64,000 bases of DNA. Origin: Caulobacter sp. (lineage in GTDB: Bacteria > Pseudomonadota > Alphaproteobacteria > Caulobacterales > Caulobacteraceae). The stretch is taken from positions 34,283 to 98,282 of the forward strand of contig JAUSMJ010000064.1 in NCBI GenBank assembly GCA_030645575.1, given 5' to 3'. Below are positions 26,570 to 34,235 of this stretch, piece by piece. The notes under the pieces are model-generated. The model saw only the letters and a program-made list of their open reading frames with translations. It was not told the DNA's origin and made no database searches. A program made the position numbers and the translations under genes. How positions within the stretch are numbered: position 1 is the first letter of the stretch; the number at the start of each line of letters is the position of its first letter.

Positions 26570-27151
26570 ATGAAAATCAGGACGCTGTTCAAACTCGCCG
26601 CCGTCGGCAGTCTGCTGGCCGCCGGGTCCGTGATGGCCCAGGACGCCAGCCGGCCGCAGGAACCGGGCCGGCCCATGCTCTGTCCCCACCCGACGGGCGA
26701 GACGCTGGTCGCCAGCGGGTCCAGCCTGTTCGCCGGCGACGTGAACGCCACCGTCACCTCGAACATGACCGGCCTGGCGAGCCCGGTCCTGAACAAGCAC
26801 CACCCCTACACCTTCCGCTGGAAGTCGCCGGCCTGCTGCAAGATCATGGGCGCGACGCTGACCATCACGCTCAAGGCCATCAGCGCGGGCACGTCCAACA
26901 CCAGTTCGGACGCCGGCAACGACATGATCGGCATCTACCACAACGGGGCCGGCCTTCCCGGCGTTGGCGGCTACATCTTCCCCAATTCGCCATTCCCGGC
27001 GGGGACGACGGTGACCAGGACCTTCAACCTGACCCCGGCCCAGATCGCCACGCTCAATCTCGACGGCGACAACCGGCTGACCTTCAACACCCAGGACGAC
27101 ACGATGGTCACGTCGGCCAAACTGGTGCTCAACCGCTGCTGCATCAAATAG
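26570..27151 (+). CDS. Secreted hypothetical protein with Cys-Cys pairs
   Basis: The 193-residue protein has a clear signal peptide (MKIRTLFKLAAVGSLLAAGSVMAQ) and a mature beta-rich part with many Thr/Asn. Two CC pairs stand out: PACCKIM in the middle and RCCIK at the very C-terminus, besides CPHP near the start. The phrase LTITLKAISAG... NDMIGIYHNG suggests a beta-sandwich. I do not recognise the family. The start is ATG 26570 with GGGGGCTCC upstream. Confidence 0.75.
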   Translation: MKIRTLFKLAAVGSLLAAGSVMAQDASRPQEPGRPMLCPHPTGETLVASGSSLFAGDVNATVTSNMTGLASPVLNKHHPYTFRWKSPACCKIMGATLTITLKAISAGTSNTSSDAGNDMIGIYHNGAGLPGVGGYIFPNSPFPAGTTVTRTFNLTPAQIATLNLDGDNRLTFNTQDDTMVTSAKLVLNRCCIK

Positions 27152-27209
27152 ACCTGTCGCTCCGGACGGCCGGGCCGGTGGCTCCCTTCAGAAGACTGCC
27201 GAGGCGATC

Positions 27210-28145
27210 GTGACCTTCACCAGACGAACAGCGCTTGGGGCCGTGGCCTGGCTGGCCCTGGCCCGCCCGGGGCTGGCGGCGACGCCCGCGGCGGCCGGCC
27301 CTTACGAGGGCCTGAAGAAGACCATCGCCGTGGACCCGTTCCAGGCGACCGACGCCGTGGGCGGCACGGTCACCTCCGACGGCATGACGGCCATGCTGAC
27401 CGAGGCGCTCGTGCGCGACGGGCGGTTCGTCGTGGTGGAGCGGCCGGGCCTCGGCGGCGTCCAGGCCGAGCAGCAACTGGCGGGCGTCGTCCCCGAGACC
27501 GCGGCGCAGGCCGGCGGCCTGATCGGCGCCAGCGCCATCGTGCGCGGCGCGGTGACCAAGTACGAGGCCGCCGCCAGTGGAGGCGGCGTCGGCGTCGGCG
27601 GACCGATGGGCGCCCTGCTGGCCGGCCGCGCGGGGCTCAAGAGCCAGAAGGCGGTCATGGAGATTTCGCTGCGGCTGATCGACACCACCACCGGCCAGGT
27701 CATTGCGACCTCGAAGGCCCAGGGCTCGGCCTCCTCGTCCAGCGCCGACGCGGGCGTGATCAACCCCTTCACCGGCGCCTCCGTCGGCGCTGGAACCTTC
27801 CACGCCACCCCGATAGGCCAGGCCGGCGAGGACGCCATCGTCAGGGCCGTGGAGCAGATCGCCGCCGGCATGCGCAACGTGCCCTGGTCGGCGCAGGTCA
27901 TCGAGGCCGAGGGCGGCCGGGTCTATGTCAACGCCGGCGCCGACCGCAATGTTCAGGCCGGAACCGTCCTGACCGTCTATCGCCGGGGCAGAGTGTTCAC
28001 AGATCCCTCGACCGGCGTGGTGCTGGACGTGGACCTGGAGCGGATCGGGACCATCCGGATCGAGGGGGTGCGCGAGCGCCTGTCCACGGCCGCCATCGTC
28101 GCCGGCGAAGCCCCCGCCCGCGGCGATCTTCTGCGGCTGGAATAG
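27210..28145 (+). CDS. CsgG-like curli-assembly-type periplasmic protein
   Basis: The 311-residue protein has an N-terminal signal peptide with two Arg (TFTRRTALGAVAWLALARPGLAA) and a CsgG-like body: KTIAVDPFQ, GMTAMLTEALVRDGRFVVVERP, QAGGLIGASAIVRGAVTKYE, AVMEISLRLIDTTTGQVIATSKAQG. CsgG forms a lipoprotein export pore for curli, but many CsgG-like proteins are secreted without known pore function. No lipobox Cys is visible, unlike true CsgG, so this is a relative. Start is GTG 27210. Confidence 0.78.
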   Translation: MTFTRRTALGAVAWLALARPGLAATPAAAGPYEGLKKTIAVDPFQATDAVGGTVTSDGMTAMLTEALVRDGRFVVVERPGLGGVQAEQQLAGVVPETAAQAGGLIGASAIVRGAVTKYEAAASGGGVGVGGPMGALLAGRAGLKSQKAVMEISLRLIDTTTGQVIATSKAQGSASSSSADAGVINPFTGASVGAGTFHATPIGQAGEDAIVRAVEQIAAGMRNVPWSAQVIEAEGGRVYVNAGADRNVQAGTVLTVYRRGRVFTDPSTGVVLDVDLERIGTIRIEGVRERLSTAAIVAGEAPARGDLLRLE

Positions 28146-28213
28146 CCCGGCCGGAACTCTGTCCCGGATGGATCGCCAGCGCCAGGCGAGACCGACGAAG
28201 GGCGATGGCGCAA

Positions 28214-29353
28214 TCAGATACTGTCCGCCGGAAGGGGAATGCTCTCGAGCGCGACCTTCGTTCCGGGGTGATTGTCGGCGATGACAACCAGCGCCCCCAG
28301 TTGTTTGGCGAGCGATCCGACGATGACCGTGCCGAGGCCGCCCTTGCGCACCGCCACCACCGGCCCGCGGCCGACGCCGTCGTCGGCCACCGACAGGGTC
28401 CAGCCCGCCGCGTCGCTGTCGTAGCCGACCACGACCTCGCCGCCCCGGTCTCCCGGAAAGGCGTGCTTGAGGGCGTTGATCACCAGTTCGGTGACGATCA
28501 GGCCCAGGCTGACCGCCTCGTGCGAGGTGACGGTGGCCTCGTCCGCCGCGACCCGGATGGTCAGGGGCCGCGAGTCGCGGATCATCGAGGCGGCCAGGCT
28601 TTCGCAGAGCTTGACCAGATAGGGGCCGACCTCGACGTCGCCGAGGCTGGCCTGCAGCAGCTGCTGCACGGCGGCGACGGACATCACCCGGTCGTGGGCG
28701 TCGCGCAGGTGCAGGCGGGTTTCCTCCGACTTCACCGTGCGCGCCTTGAGCAGCAGGACGCTGGCGATGATCTGCAGGCTGTTGGCCACCCGGTGCTGCA
28801 TCTCCTGCAGCAGGATCGCGCGCTCGTGCAGCAGCGCGTCCTTCTCCAGCAGCAGGGTGACGTTCAGCTGCTCGATGCGGCGCACGTCGGTGACGTCGTT
28901 GACGGTCAGCAGGACGCGCGCGTGCAGCTTGTCGTCGTAGATGATGTTCTGCACGTTCACGACCAGGCGGCGCGGCTCTGTTCCGGGTCGAAGCAGTTCG
29001 GTCTCGTAGTCGCCGAGCGGCTCGCCGCCGAGCAGCGCGCTCTCCAGCATCAAGCGAACGTAGGGCATGTCCCACTCGCCCTCGCCGATCTCGGACAGCG
29101 GGCGTGTCTCGACCTGGTCCGGATCGAGGTCGAAGGTGGTGAAGAAGGACCGCGTCGCCGATACGACCCGCAGATCACTGTCGAACAGCAGCAGCGGCAG
29201 ATGGGAGGTCTCGAGCAGGGCGCGGGCCAGGCTCGTGGCGGTCGCGGCGTCGCTTGTCGCTGTCGCGGCCACGCTTGTCGCCGTCGCGGCTTCGCTCGTC
29301 GCCGTGGCGGCAAGGCTCGTGGCCGCCGCGGCCTGGAGTGTTGGGTTTGTCAC
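28214..29353 (-). CDS. Sensor histidine kinase with PAS domain and HWE/HisKA_2 core
   Basis: The 379-residue soluble kinase begins with seven-residue repeats of the type A-T-A-T-S-x-A (about 8-38), then a PAS-like domain (LPLLLFDSDLRVVSATRSFFTTFDLDP), a HisKA_2/HWE phosphoacceptor (LQEMQHRVANSLQIIASVLLLKA) and an ATP-binding domain (GLIVTELVINALKHAF, VADDGVGRG, GLGTVIVGSLAKQLGA). No membrane segment. The start is the GTG at 29353. No response regulator is adjacent, so it is an orphan kinase. Confidence 0.9.
   Translation of the reverse strand: MTNPTLQAAAATSLAATATSEAATATSVAATATSDAATATSLARALLETSHLPLLLFDSDLRVVSATRSFFTTFDLDPDQVETRPLSEIGEGEWDMPYVRLMLESALLGGEPLGDYETELLRPGTEPRRLVVNVQNIIYDDKLHARVLLTVNDVTDVRRIEQLNVTLLLEKDALLHERAILLQEMQHRVANSLQIIASVLLLKARTVKSEETRLHLRDAHDRVMSVAAVQQLLQASLGDVEVGPYLVKLCESLAASMIRDSRPLTIRVAADEATVTSHEAVSLGLIVTELVINALKHAFPGDRGGEVVVGYDSDAAGWTLSVADDGVGRGPVVAVRKGGLGTVIVGSLAKQLGALVVIADNHPGTKVALESIPLPADSI
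29235..29318. repeat. Four tandem 21-bp units inside the HWE kinase gene
   Basis: Four imperfect 21-base units, each with the pattern GTSGCYGTSGCGGCNWCGCTY on the plus strand, encode the seven-residue repeats at the kinase N-terminus. The units keep the frame and differ mainly in one codon (Glu, Val, Asp, Leu). Confidence 0.85.
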
Positions 29354-29502
29354 GAACAGGGTCCTCGACCACCGCGGGCTGCCGGAGCGAAAGCCCAACC
29401 GGGATCGATGCAGGTCTGGATGGCCGGGCCGGGCGGGCCCGCGCGCTGTCATGATTACTATAGCACGGATGCCTGTCAGGCGGCGGTCTGATTTCGCCGG
29501 CC

Positions 29503-30159
29503 TCAGTGCGCCCCGGCCAGCACCACCCCGACGAGAACGGCCGCGTACTGCACCGCCGCCGCCGCGACCACATGGCCGTGCCAGACAGCCCGGCGGAAAT
29601 GGAACTTCTTCATCAGGTAGAAGATCACGCCGGTCGAATACAGCAGCCCGCCGATGCCCAGCAGCATCAGGGCGACCCAGGACACGCTGTCGATCATCGG
29701 TTTGATGGCCACCAGCACGGCCCAGCCAAGGGCCAGGTAGAGGGCGACCCAGAACTTCTTGCCCAGGCCGGGCAGGAACAACTTTCCGGCCACGCCCAGC
29801 AGGGCCAGGGTCCAGACCCCGACCGTCATGCCGATGGCCCAGCCGCCCGTCAGGCTCTGGGTGGTGAAGGGGGTGTAGCTGCCGGCGATCATCAGGAAGA
29901 TGCCGGCGTGGTCGAACCGTCGCAGCAGCGGCCGCCAGGGCGCCTTGCCGAAGTTGTATGCCAGCGAGCAGCCCAGCATCACGGCCATGCCGACGGCGTA
30001 GACCGCCACCGAGCCGATCTGCCCCGCCGAGCCGCGGCCCACGGCCAGTCCCAGCAGGATCCCGCCGCCGAACAGGGCGAACGCCAGACCGACGATATGC
30101 ACGACCAGATCGGCGCACTTGGCGCCGGCGGTCGGATAGTGGGTCTGGGCCTGGTCCAT
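29503..30159 (-). CDS. Hemolysin III family protein (PAQR-type membrane protein)
   Basis: The 218-residue protein has seven predicted membrane segments. Conserved pieces are the early Asp-His region (CADLVVHIVGLAFALFG), RRFDHAGIFLMIAGSYTPF, and the C-terminal WHGHVVAAAAVQY with the His pair of the PAQR/ceramidase-like metal site. Bacterial members are related to adiponectin receptors and may act on membrane lipids; the hemolysin name is historical. Start is ATG 30159. Confidence 0.9.
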   Translation of the reverse strand: MDQAQTHYPTAGAKCADLVVHIVGLAFALFGGGILLGLAVGRGSAGQIGSVAVYAVGMAVMLGCSLAYNFGKAPWRPLLRRFDHAGIFLMIAGSYTPFTTQSLTGGWAIGMTVGVWTLALLGVAGKLFLPGLGKKFWVALYLALGWAVLVAIKPMIDSVSWVALMLLGIGGLLYSTGVIFYLMKKFHFRRAVWHGHVVAAAAVQYAAVLVGVVLAGAH

Positions 30160-30226
30160 GGCGGGCACCCTACGCGGCGATTGTGTCAACCGATAGGACC
30201 GGGCGAGCACAGATGGCGAGCGATTG

Positions 30227-30955
30227 TTACAGCCGGAACGCGGCCAGTCGTTCGTAGTGCGGCCGGGCCGCGTCGGCGATGCGGCGCAGGTCGTCGGAAA
30301 GGTCGTCCGGGCCGGCCTCGGCGCGCGGCGGGCCAAAGCCGGTCGAGGCCTCGACCGCGTCGTACCAGGCCGGGGCCCAGACGCCGTCGCTGTCCCGCCG
30401 CCCGGCCGGCCAGGCCAGCATGGCCTCGTCGAACGGGATGTCGAGCGCCGCGCACAGCTTTCCCAGCGTCCCGCGCGGGTCGGCCAGCACGTCGCGCCCC
30501 TCGATCACCGGCGGGGCGGCGCCCAGCCGGTCGGCCTCGCGTTCGAACAGCGCCCGCTGCTGGACCAGGCCGATGTCGTCCAGGGTCACCTCGCCGCGCT
30601 TGACCGTGTAGCTGGCCAGCACCGCCTCGGGCGCGCGGATCAGGAAGGCGCTGCGGCAGGCGCCCGCCCAGTCCAGGCCAAAGCCCTCCAGCATGTGGTG
30701 GGTCATGTGCTTCTGGTACCAGACCCGCGCGCCGCCGGGGGTTTCGCCGGCCAGGGCCTGGGCGACCGCGCGCCAGTCGGTCGGCTGGCCGGCCAGCACC
30801 TCTTCACGCATGGGATGGTCGAGCCCCGTCTCCGCCAGATAGGCGGCATAGAAGGGCTCGTCGCTGACGGCCGTGTCCGGGCGGTTCTCGAACGCCCGCA
30901 TCATCGCCGTGGAGATATTGCGCGGGCCCGACCACATGGCGATGCGGATCGTCAC
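30227..30955 (-). CDS. P-loop sulfotransferase-like protein
   Basis: The 242-residue protein opens RIAMWSGPRNISTAMMRAFENR, which fits the 5'-phosphosulfate-binding loop of sulfotransferase-fold proteins, and has AFLIRAPEAVLASY at the place of the 3'-phosphate motif. A late DGVWAPAWYDAVEASTGF follows. Its GTG start overlaps the stop of the class-IV aminotransferase gene (GTGA). From memory, plant branched-chain-aminotransferase-like proteins fuse a similar domain to an aminotransferase-IV domain, which supports a shared pathway. The reaction is unknown. Confidence 0.75.
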   Translation of the reverse strand: MTIRIAMWSGPRNISTAMMRAFENRPDTAVSDEPFYAAYLAETGLDHPMREEVLAGQPTDWRAVAQALAGETPGGARVWYQKHMTHHMLEGFGLDWAGACRSAFLIRAPEAVLASYTVKRGEVTLDDIGLVQQRALFEREADRLGAAPPVIEGRDVLADPRGTLGKLCAALDIPFDEAMLAWPAGRRDSDGVWAPAWYDAVEASTGFGPPRAEAGPDDLSDDLRRIADAARPHYERLAAFRL

Positions 30956-31863
30956 CGGGCCGCCTCCGCGTCCTTGAGCGCCTCGTACAGCGCTCGCAGC
31001 CGGGCCGTCATGGGGCCGGGCAGGGCCAGCGGCAGGTCGCGGCCATCGATCTCGCGCACGGGCGTCAGCCCGCCGAAGGTGCCGGTGACGAAGGCCTCGT
31101 CGGCGTCGCGCGCGTCCTCGACGGAAAAGCTGTCCAGCCGGATCGGGATGCCGTGCTGGCGGCACAGGCCGATGACATTGGCCCGGGTCACGCCGTTGAA
31201 GCAGAACTCGCCGGTCGAGGTGCGCACCTCGCCATCCCGGACCCAGAAGAAGTTGGTCGCGTTGCAGCTGGAGACGAAGCCGGCAGGATCGAGCATCAGC
31301 GCCTCGTCGGCGCCCGCCGCGATGGCCTCGTTCAGCGCCAGGATCAGGTTCAGCCGGCTGTGCGAGTTCAGCCGCATGTCGAACATATGCGCCGGCGTGC
31401 ACAGGATCGACGAGGTGAACAGCGACAGTCCCCGCGTGACGACGGCCGGGCTGGGGACCTTCCATTCGGCGAGGATGACGATCGTCGGCTTGCCCAGGGC
31501 GTTGCGCGGATCCTGGTTGGCCCCGGTCTTCTCGCCGCGGGTGACCATCAGGCGCAGGTGGACGCCATCGACCATGCCATTGGCCTCGATCAGCTCGTCC
31601 AGCGCATCGACCATCGAAAGGCGCGAGCGACCGATGTCGAGATTGATCGCCGCCGCCCCGGCGTAGAGCCGGTCCAGATGGGCGTCCAGGAACATCAGCC
31701 GCCCCCGGTGCAGCCGCAGCCCCTCCCAGACCCCGTCGCCGACGACGAAGCCGGCGTCGAACACCGAGACCTTCGCCGCGTCGCGCGTGACGAGCTCGCC
31801 ATTGAGCCAGATGCGCGCGGTGGCGTTGCGCGGATCGGCGGTGAAATCCTGACTTCCGGCCAT
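30952..31863 (-). CDS. Class-IV aminotransferase-fold protein, PLP lysine apparently missing
   Basis: The 303-residue protein has the class-IV fold: WLNGELVTRDAAKVSVFDAGFVVGDGVWEGLRLHRGRL, then GADEALMLDPAGFVSSCNATNFFWVRDGE, NGVTRANVIGLC and VTGTFGGLTPVREIDGR. Where branched-chain or D-amino-acid aminotransferases carry the PLP lysine, the sequence reads MFDMRLNSHSRLNL (about 161-174), with Arg164 or Asn166 in that place and no Lys nearby. Only five or so lysines are present, and none is at that position. It may be a non-transaminating relative. Start ATG 31863, after GGAGGAAGGGCG. Coupled to the sulfotransferase-like gene. Confidence 0.85.
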   Translation of the reverse strand: MAGSQDFTADPRNATARIWLNGELVTRDAAKVSVFDAGFVVGDGVWEGLRLHRGRLMFLDAHLDRLYAGAAAINLDIGRSRLSMVDALDELIEANGMVDGVHLRLMVTRGEKTGANQDPRNALGKPTIVILAEWKVPSPAVVTRGLSLFTSSILCTPAHMFDMRLNSHSRLNLILALNEAIAAGADEALMLDPAGFVSSCNATNFFWVRDGEVRTSTGEFCFNGVTRANVIGLCRQHGIPIRLDSFSVEDARDADEAFVTGTFGGLTPVREIDGRDLPLALPGPMTARLRALYEALKDAEAAR

Positions 31864-31901
31864 CGCCCTTCCTCCCACGGCCGCCCGCCAGCGGACAAGG
31901 C

Positions 31902-33260
31902 CTAACGCGGCAGGCGGTCGATCATATCCCACCATGCCCGGGCGGCGGCCTGGACCGCCGCGTCGATCACCGCCGGGGGCGGGGCGTGGACCTCGGACCC
32001 CGCCGAAGCCTCGGCCCGGGTGGGCGTCGGATGCCAGCCGGCCAGGGAGATCATCGCGGCGAATCCGGCGATGTAGGCGACCGGCACGTACCAGCCGTGG
32101 CGCAACCAGGCGCCGACCGAGCGCACCTGCGGGAACAGGCCCGACAGCGCCACGCCGGCCGAGGAGCCGAACCACATCATCGAACCGCCGAAGCCGACCG
32201 CGAAAGCCAGCACGCCCCAGTCGTAGCCGCCCTGCTTGAGGGCCAGGGCGGTCAGCGGGATGTTGTCGAACACCGCCGACAGGAAACCCAGGCCCATGGC
32301 CGACGGCCAGGAGGCGTCGGGCAGCCGCTCGACCGGCATCAGCGAGGCGGTGGCCACGAGGGAGACGAGGAACAGCGCGCCCCTGGCCGCGCCGGGCAGG
32401 ACGCTCCATTGCGGGGCGCGCACAAGGGCGGTGACCAGCACGGCGGCCCACAGGCCCAGCCCCAGCCAGGGCGCCGCGTCCTGGTGTTCGGGATACCAGG
32501 CGTTGCCGGCGAAATTGACGGCCAGCAGGGTGGCCAGGATCACGCCGACGATGACCGCCCGCGCCGGATCGACCTTCGGCGCGTCGGCGGCGATATGGGC
32601 CTGAATCGGGAAATGCCGGTGTTGCTGCCAGGCCCCTAGCAGGCCGAACACGGCGAAGGCGACGACAGAGGCGATGAAGGCGTGCAGCACGGCCAGCGGT
32701 GAAACGCCGCTGATCCACATCATGGTGGTGGTGGTGTCGCCGATCACGCTGCCGGCGCCGCCGGCGTTGGACGCCGCCACGATGCTGGCCAGAAAGCCGA
32801 TGCTGACCTTGTCGTGATAGACATGCCGGGCGACCACCCCGCCGATGATCGCCGCGGCGATGTTGTCGAGGAAGGCCGACAGCACGAACACCATGCCCAG
32901 CAGCGCCAGCCCCCCCTTCCAGTCGTCGGGCAGGACGCGCGGCATGGCCTCGGGGATGTTGCTGCGCTCGAACTGGTTGGCCAGCAGGGCGAAGCCCAGC
33001 AGCAGCAGCATCAGATTGCCCAGGATCACCGACTCGTGCCGGGCGTGGGCGAGCAGCCCCTCCAGTCCCGAACCATGGGCGAAGCCGGTGAAGGCCAGCT
33101 TGTACAACACCGTGGTCGCCAGACCGGCCAGGGCGACGGTCAGGGTCCGGTTGTGAAACAAGGCCACGCCCAGCAGGGTCAGGCCGAAGATCCAGAATTC
33201 CGCCGGCGTCGCGACAAGCGGACCCGGCAGGGCCGCGAGGCCCCCCAACAAGGCGTTCAT
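31902..33260 (-). CDS. Sodium/proton antiporter of the NhaD / ion-transporter superfamily
   Basis: The 452-residue membrane protein has about 11-12 segments and the two related motifs of the inverted halves: SAFLDNIAAAIIGG and SAVFDNIPLTALAL, plus SNAGGAGSVIGDTTTTMMWISG. These D-N-I and T-T-x-M-x-W features fit NhaD-type Na+/H+ antiporters. It would exchange Na+ for H+ at the inner membrane. The last 40 residues are a non-membrane tail. It lies 38 bases upstream of the aminotransferase start on the same strand. Confidence 0.86.
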   Translation of the reverse strand: MNALLGGLAALPGPLVATPAEFWIFGLTLLGVALFHNRTLTVALAGLATTVLYKLAFTGFAHGSGLEGLLAHARHESVILGNLMLLLLGFALLANQFERSNIPEAMPRVLPDDWKGGLALLGMVFVLSAFLDNIAAAIIGGVVARHVYHDKVSIGFLASIVAASNAGGAGSVIGDTTTTMMWISGVSPLAVLHAFIASVVAFAVFGLLGAWQQHRHFPIQAHIAADAPKVDPARAVIVGVILATLLAVNFAGNAWYPEHQDAAPWLGLGLWAAVLVTALVRAPQWSVLPGAARGALFLVSLVATASLMPVERLPDASWPSAMGLGFLSAVFDNIPLTALALKQGGYDWGVLAFAVGFGGSMMWFGSSAGVALSGLFPQVRSVGAWLRHGWYVPVAYIAGFAAMISLAGWHPTPTRAEASAGSEVHAPPPAVIDAAVQAAARAWWDMIDRLPR

Positions 33261-33378
33261 GGTTCGACTATCCCCCCGCGCGGCTTCCCGCGGGGCGCAC
33301 AGTGCAAAGCCGCCGCCAAGGAATCAACCCCGGCCGGATGACAAGGCGTCGCCCAGGCGCGGCGGCAGGCGGACGGCC

Positions 33379-33690
33379 CTAGGCCAGGCCCATCAGCGCC
33401 GTGTAGAGGCCCGGCAGCAGATAGCCACGGACGCCCTGGACGATCAGGAACAGGATGATGAAGCTCAGATCGACCCCGCCCAGCGGCGGCACGAAGCGGC
33501 GGATCGGCGCCAGCAGCGGCTCGGTGATCCGTTCGAGAGCGTAGTAGATCTGGCGCACGACATTGTTGCGCAGGTTGATCACGTCGAAGGCCACCAGCCA
33601 GGACATCACCGCGGTGATGATCAGGGCCAGGATCAGCAGGCCCAGCAGGCTGTTGATGATGAAGAAGACGAAGCCGAGGATGGCAGCCAT
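33379..33690 (-). CDS. YggT family membrane protein
   Basis: The 103-residue protein has two membrane segments (about 2-28 and 70-95) around the YggT core SWLVAFDVINLRNNVVRQIYYALERITEPLLAPIRRFVPPLGGVDLSFIILFLIV. YggT proteins affect envelope stress and division-site processes in some bacteria; the precise role is unsettled. Its start region faces the tRNA-Ala promoter. Confidence 0.93.
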   Translation of the reverse strand: MAAILGFVFFIINSLLGLLILALIITAVMSWLVAFDVINLRNNVVRQIYYALERITEPLLAPIRRFVPPLGGVDLSFIILFLIVQGVRGYLLPGLYTALMGLA

Positions 33691-33780
33691 GAAGCAGGGT
33701 TCCGGTGGGCGGTGGGCCTGCTTCTAGCGGCGCGGTCCGGCCGCAGCAAGGCGCGCCGCCCTCGCCGACCGCCGCCAGCC

Positions 33781-33808
33781 TTGACAGCCAAGGCGACCCG
33801 GCCATATG
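33781..33808 (+). promoter_or_regulatory. Probable promoter of tRNA-Ala
   Basis: TTGACA (33781-33786) and CATATG (33803-33808) are separated by 16 bases, and the tRNA begins 26 bases after the -10. This fits a housekeeping sigma promoter. The -35 is a perfect consensus match, the -10 is moderate. Confidence 0.5.
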
Positions 33809-33834
33809 TGCGCCGCTTCCCTCGTCCTGGGGAG

Positions 33835-33910
33835 GGGGCCGTAGCTCAGATGGTAGAGCGCCTCGTTCGCAATGAGGAGGTCAGGGGTTCGATTCCCCTC
33901 GGCTCCACCA
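33835..33910 (+). tRNA. tRNA-Ala (anticodon CGC)
   Basis: Acceptor GGGGCCG/CGGCTCC (one G-T pair), D-arm GCTC-AGATGGTA-GAGC, anticodon arm CCTCG-TTCGCAA-TGAGG (anticodon CGC, reading GCG), T-arm AGGGG-TTCGATT-CCCCT, discriminator A and encoded CCA. Confidence 0.96.
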
Positions 33911-33929
33911 GGAACGCCTTCGCGGTCGC

Positions 33930-34022
33930 CTAGACCGCCAGCTGCATCAGCTTGAGCACCACCAATGCCGCGATGGCCGTCAGCGGGATGGCGAGCGTCC
34001 AGTACATGACCTGTTTCATCAT
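33930..34022 (-). CDS. Possible 30-residue single-span membrane peptide
   Basis: An ATG-ATG start at 34022 opens a 30-codon frame: MMKQVMYWTLAIPLTAIAAL followed by VVLKLMQLAV and a TAG. It is one hydrophobic helix with a basic N-terminus, which fits many real small membrane proteins. The RBS is weak. It sits 20 bases after tRNA-Ala on the opposite strand. Chance cannot be excluded at this length. Confidence 0.35.
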   Translation of the reverse strand: MMKQVMYWTLAIPLTAIAALVVLKLMQLAV

Positions 34023-34039
34023 CAGCCGCTCGGCCCCCA

Positions 34040-34235
34040 CACCCGAGAAGTGAACGTGGCGGCCGGGCGAGGGTTCCCGGGCGGGGGGCAGATGCCGTCG
34101 CTCATCCTCTCCAGGAGGGAGAGGTGGCCCGGCGGGGCCGGGTCGGAGAGGGAGGAACGGCTGACGCCATGCCGACGCACCGGCGGCTCCCCCACCACCA
34201 TGCTCCGCATGGTCCCCCTCCGGGTGAGGAAAGGC
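34040..34235. other. Gene-free stretch with degenerate palindromic sequence
   Basis: Between the possible small peptide and the polA stop, about 200 bases hold no convincing gene. CATCCTCTCCAGGAGGGAGA (34103-34122) and the later GGAGAGGGAGGA and CCCCCTCCGGGTGAGG segments form short, imperfect inverted repeats of the CTCTCC/GGAGAG type. A similar half element occurs at 57499-57522. Confidence 0.5.

Noticed and set aside
27144..29075. Long minus-strand frame covering the CsgG-like gene
   Set aside because: Arg/Ala/Gly-rich shadow; the real minus-strand kinase in this area uses the frame ending at 28214.
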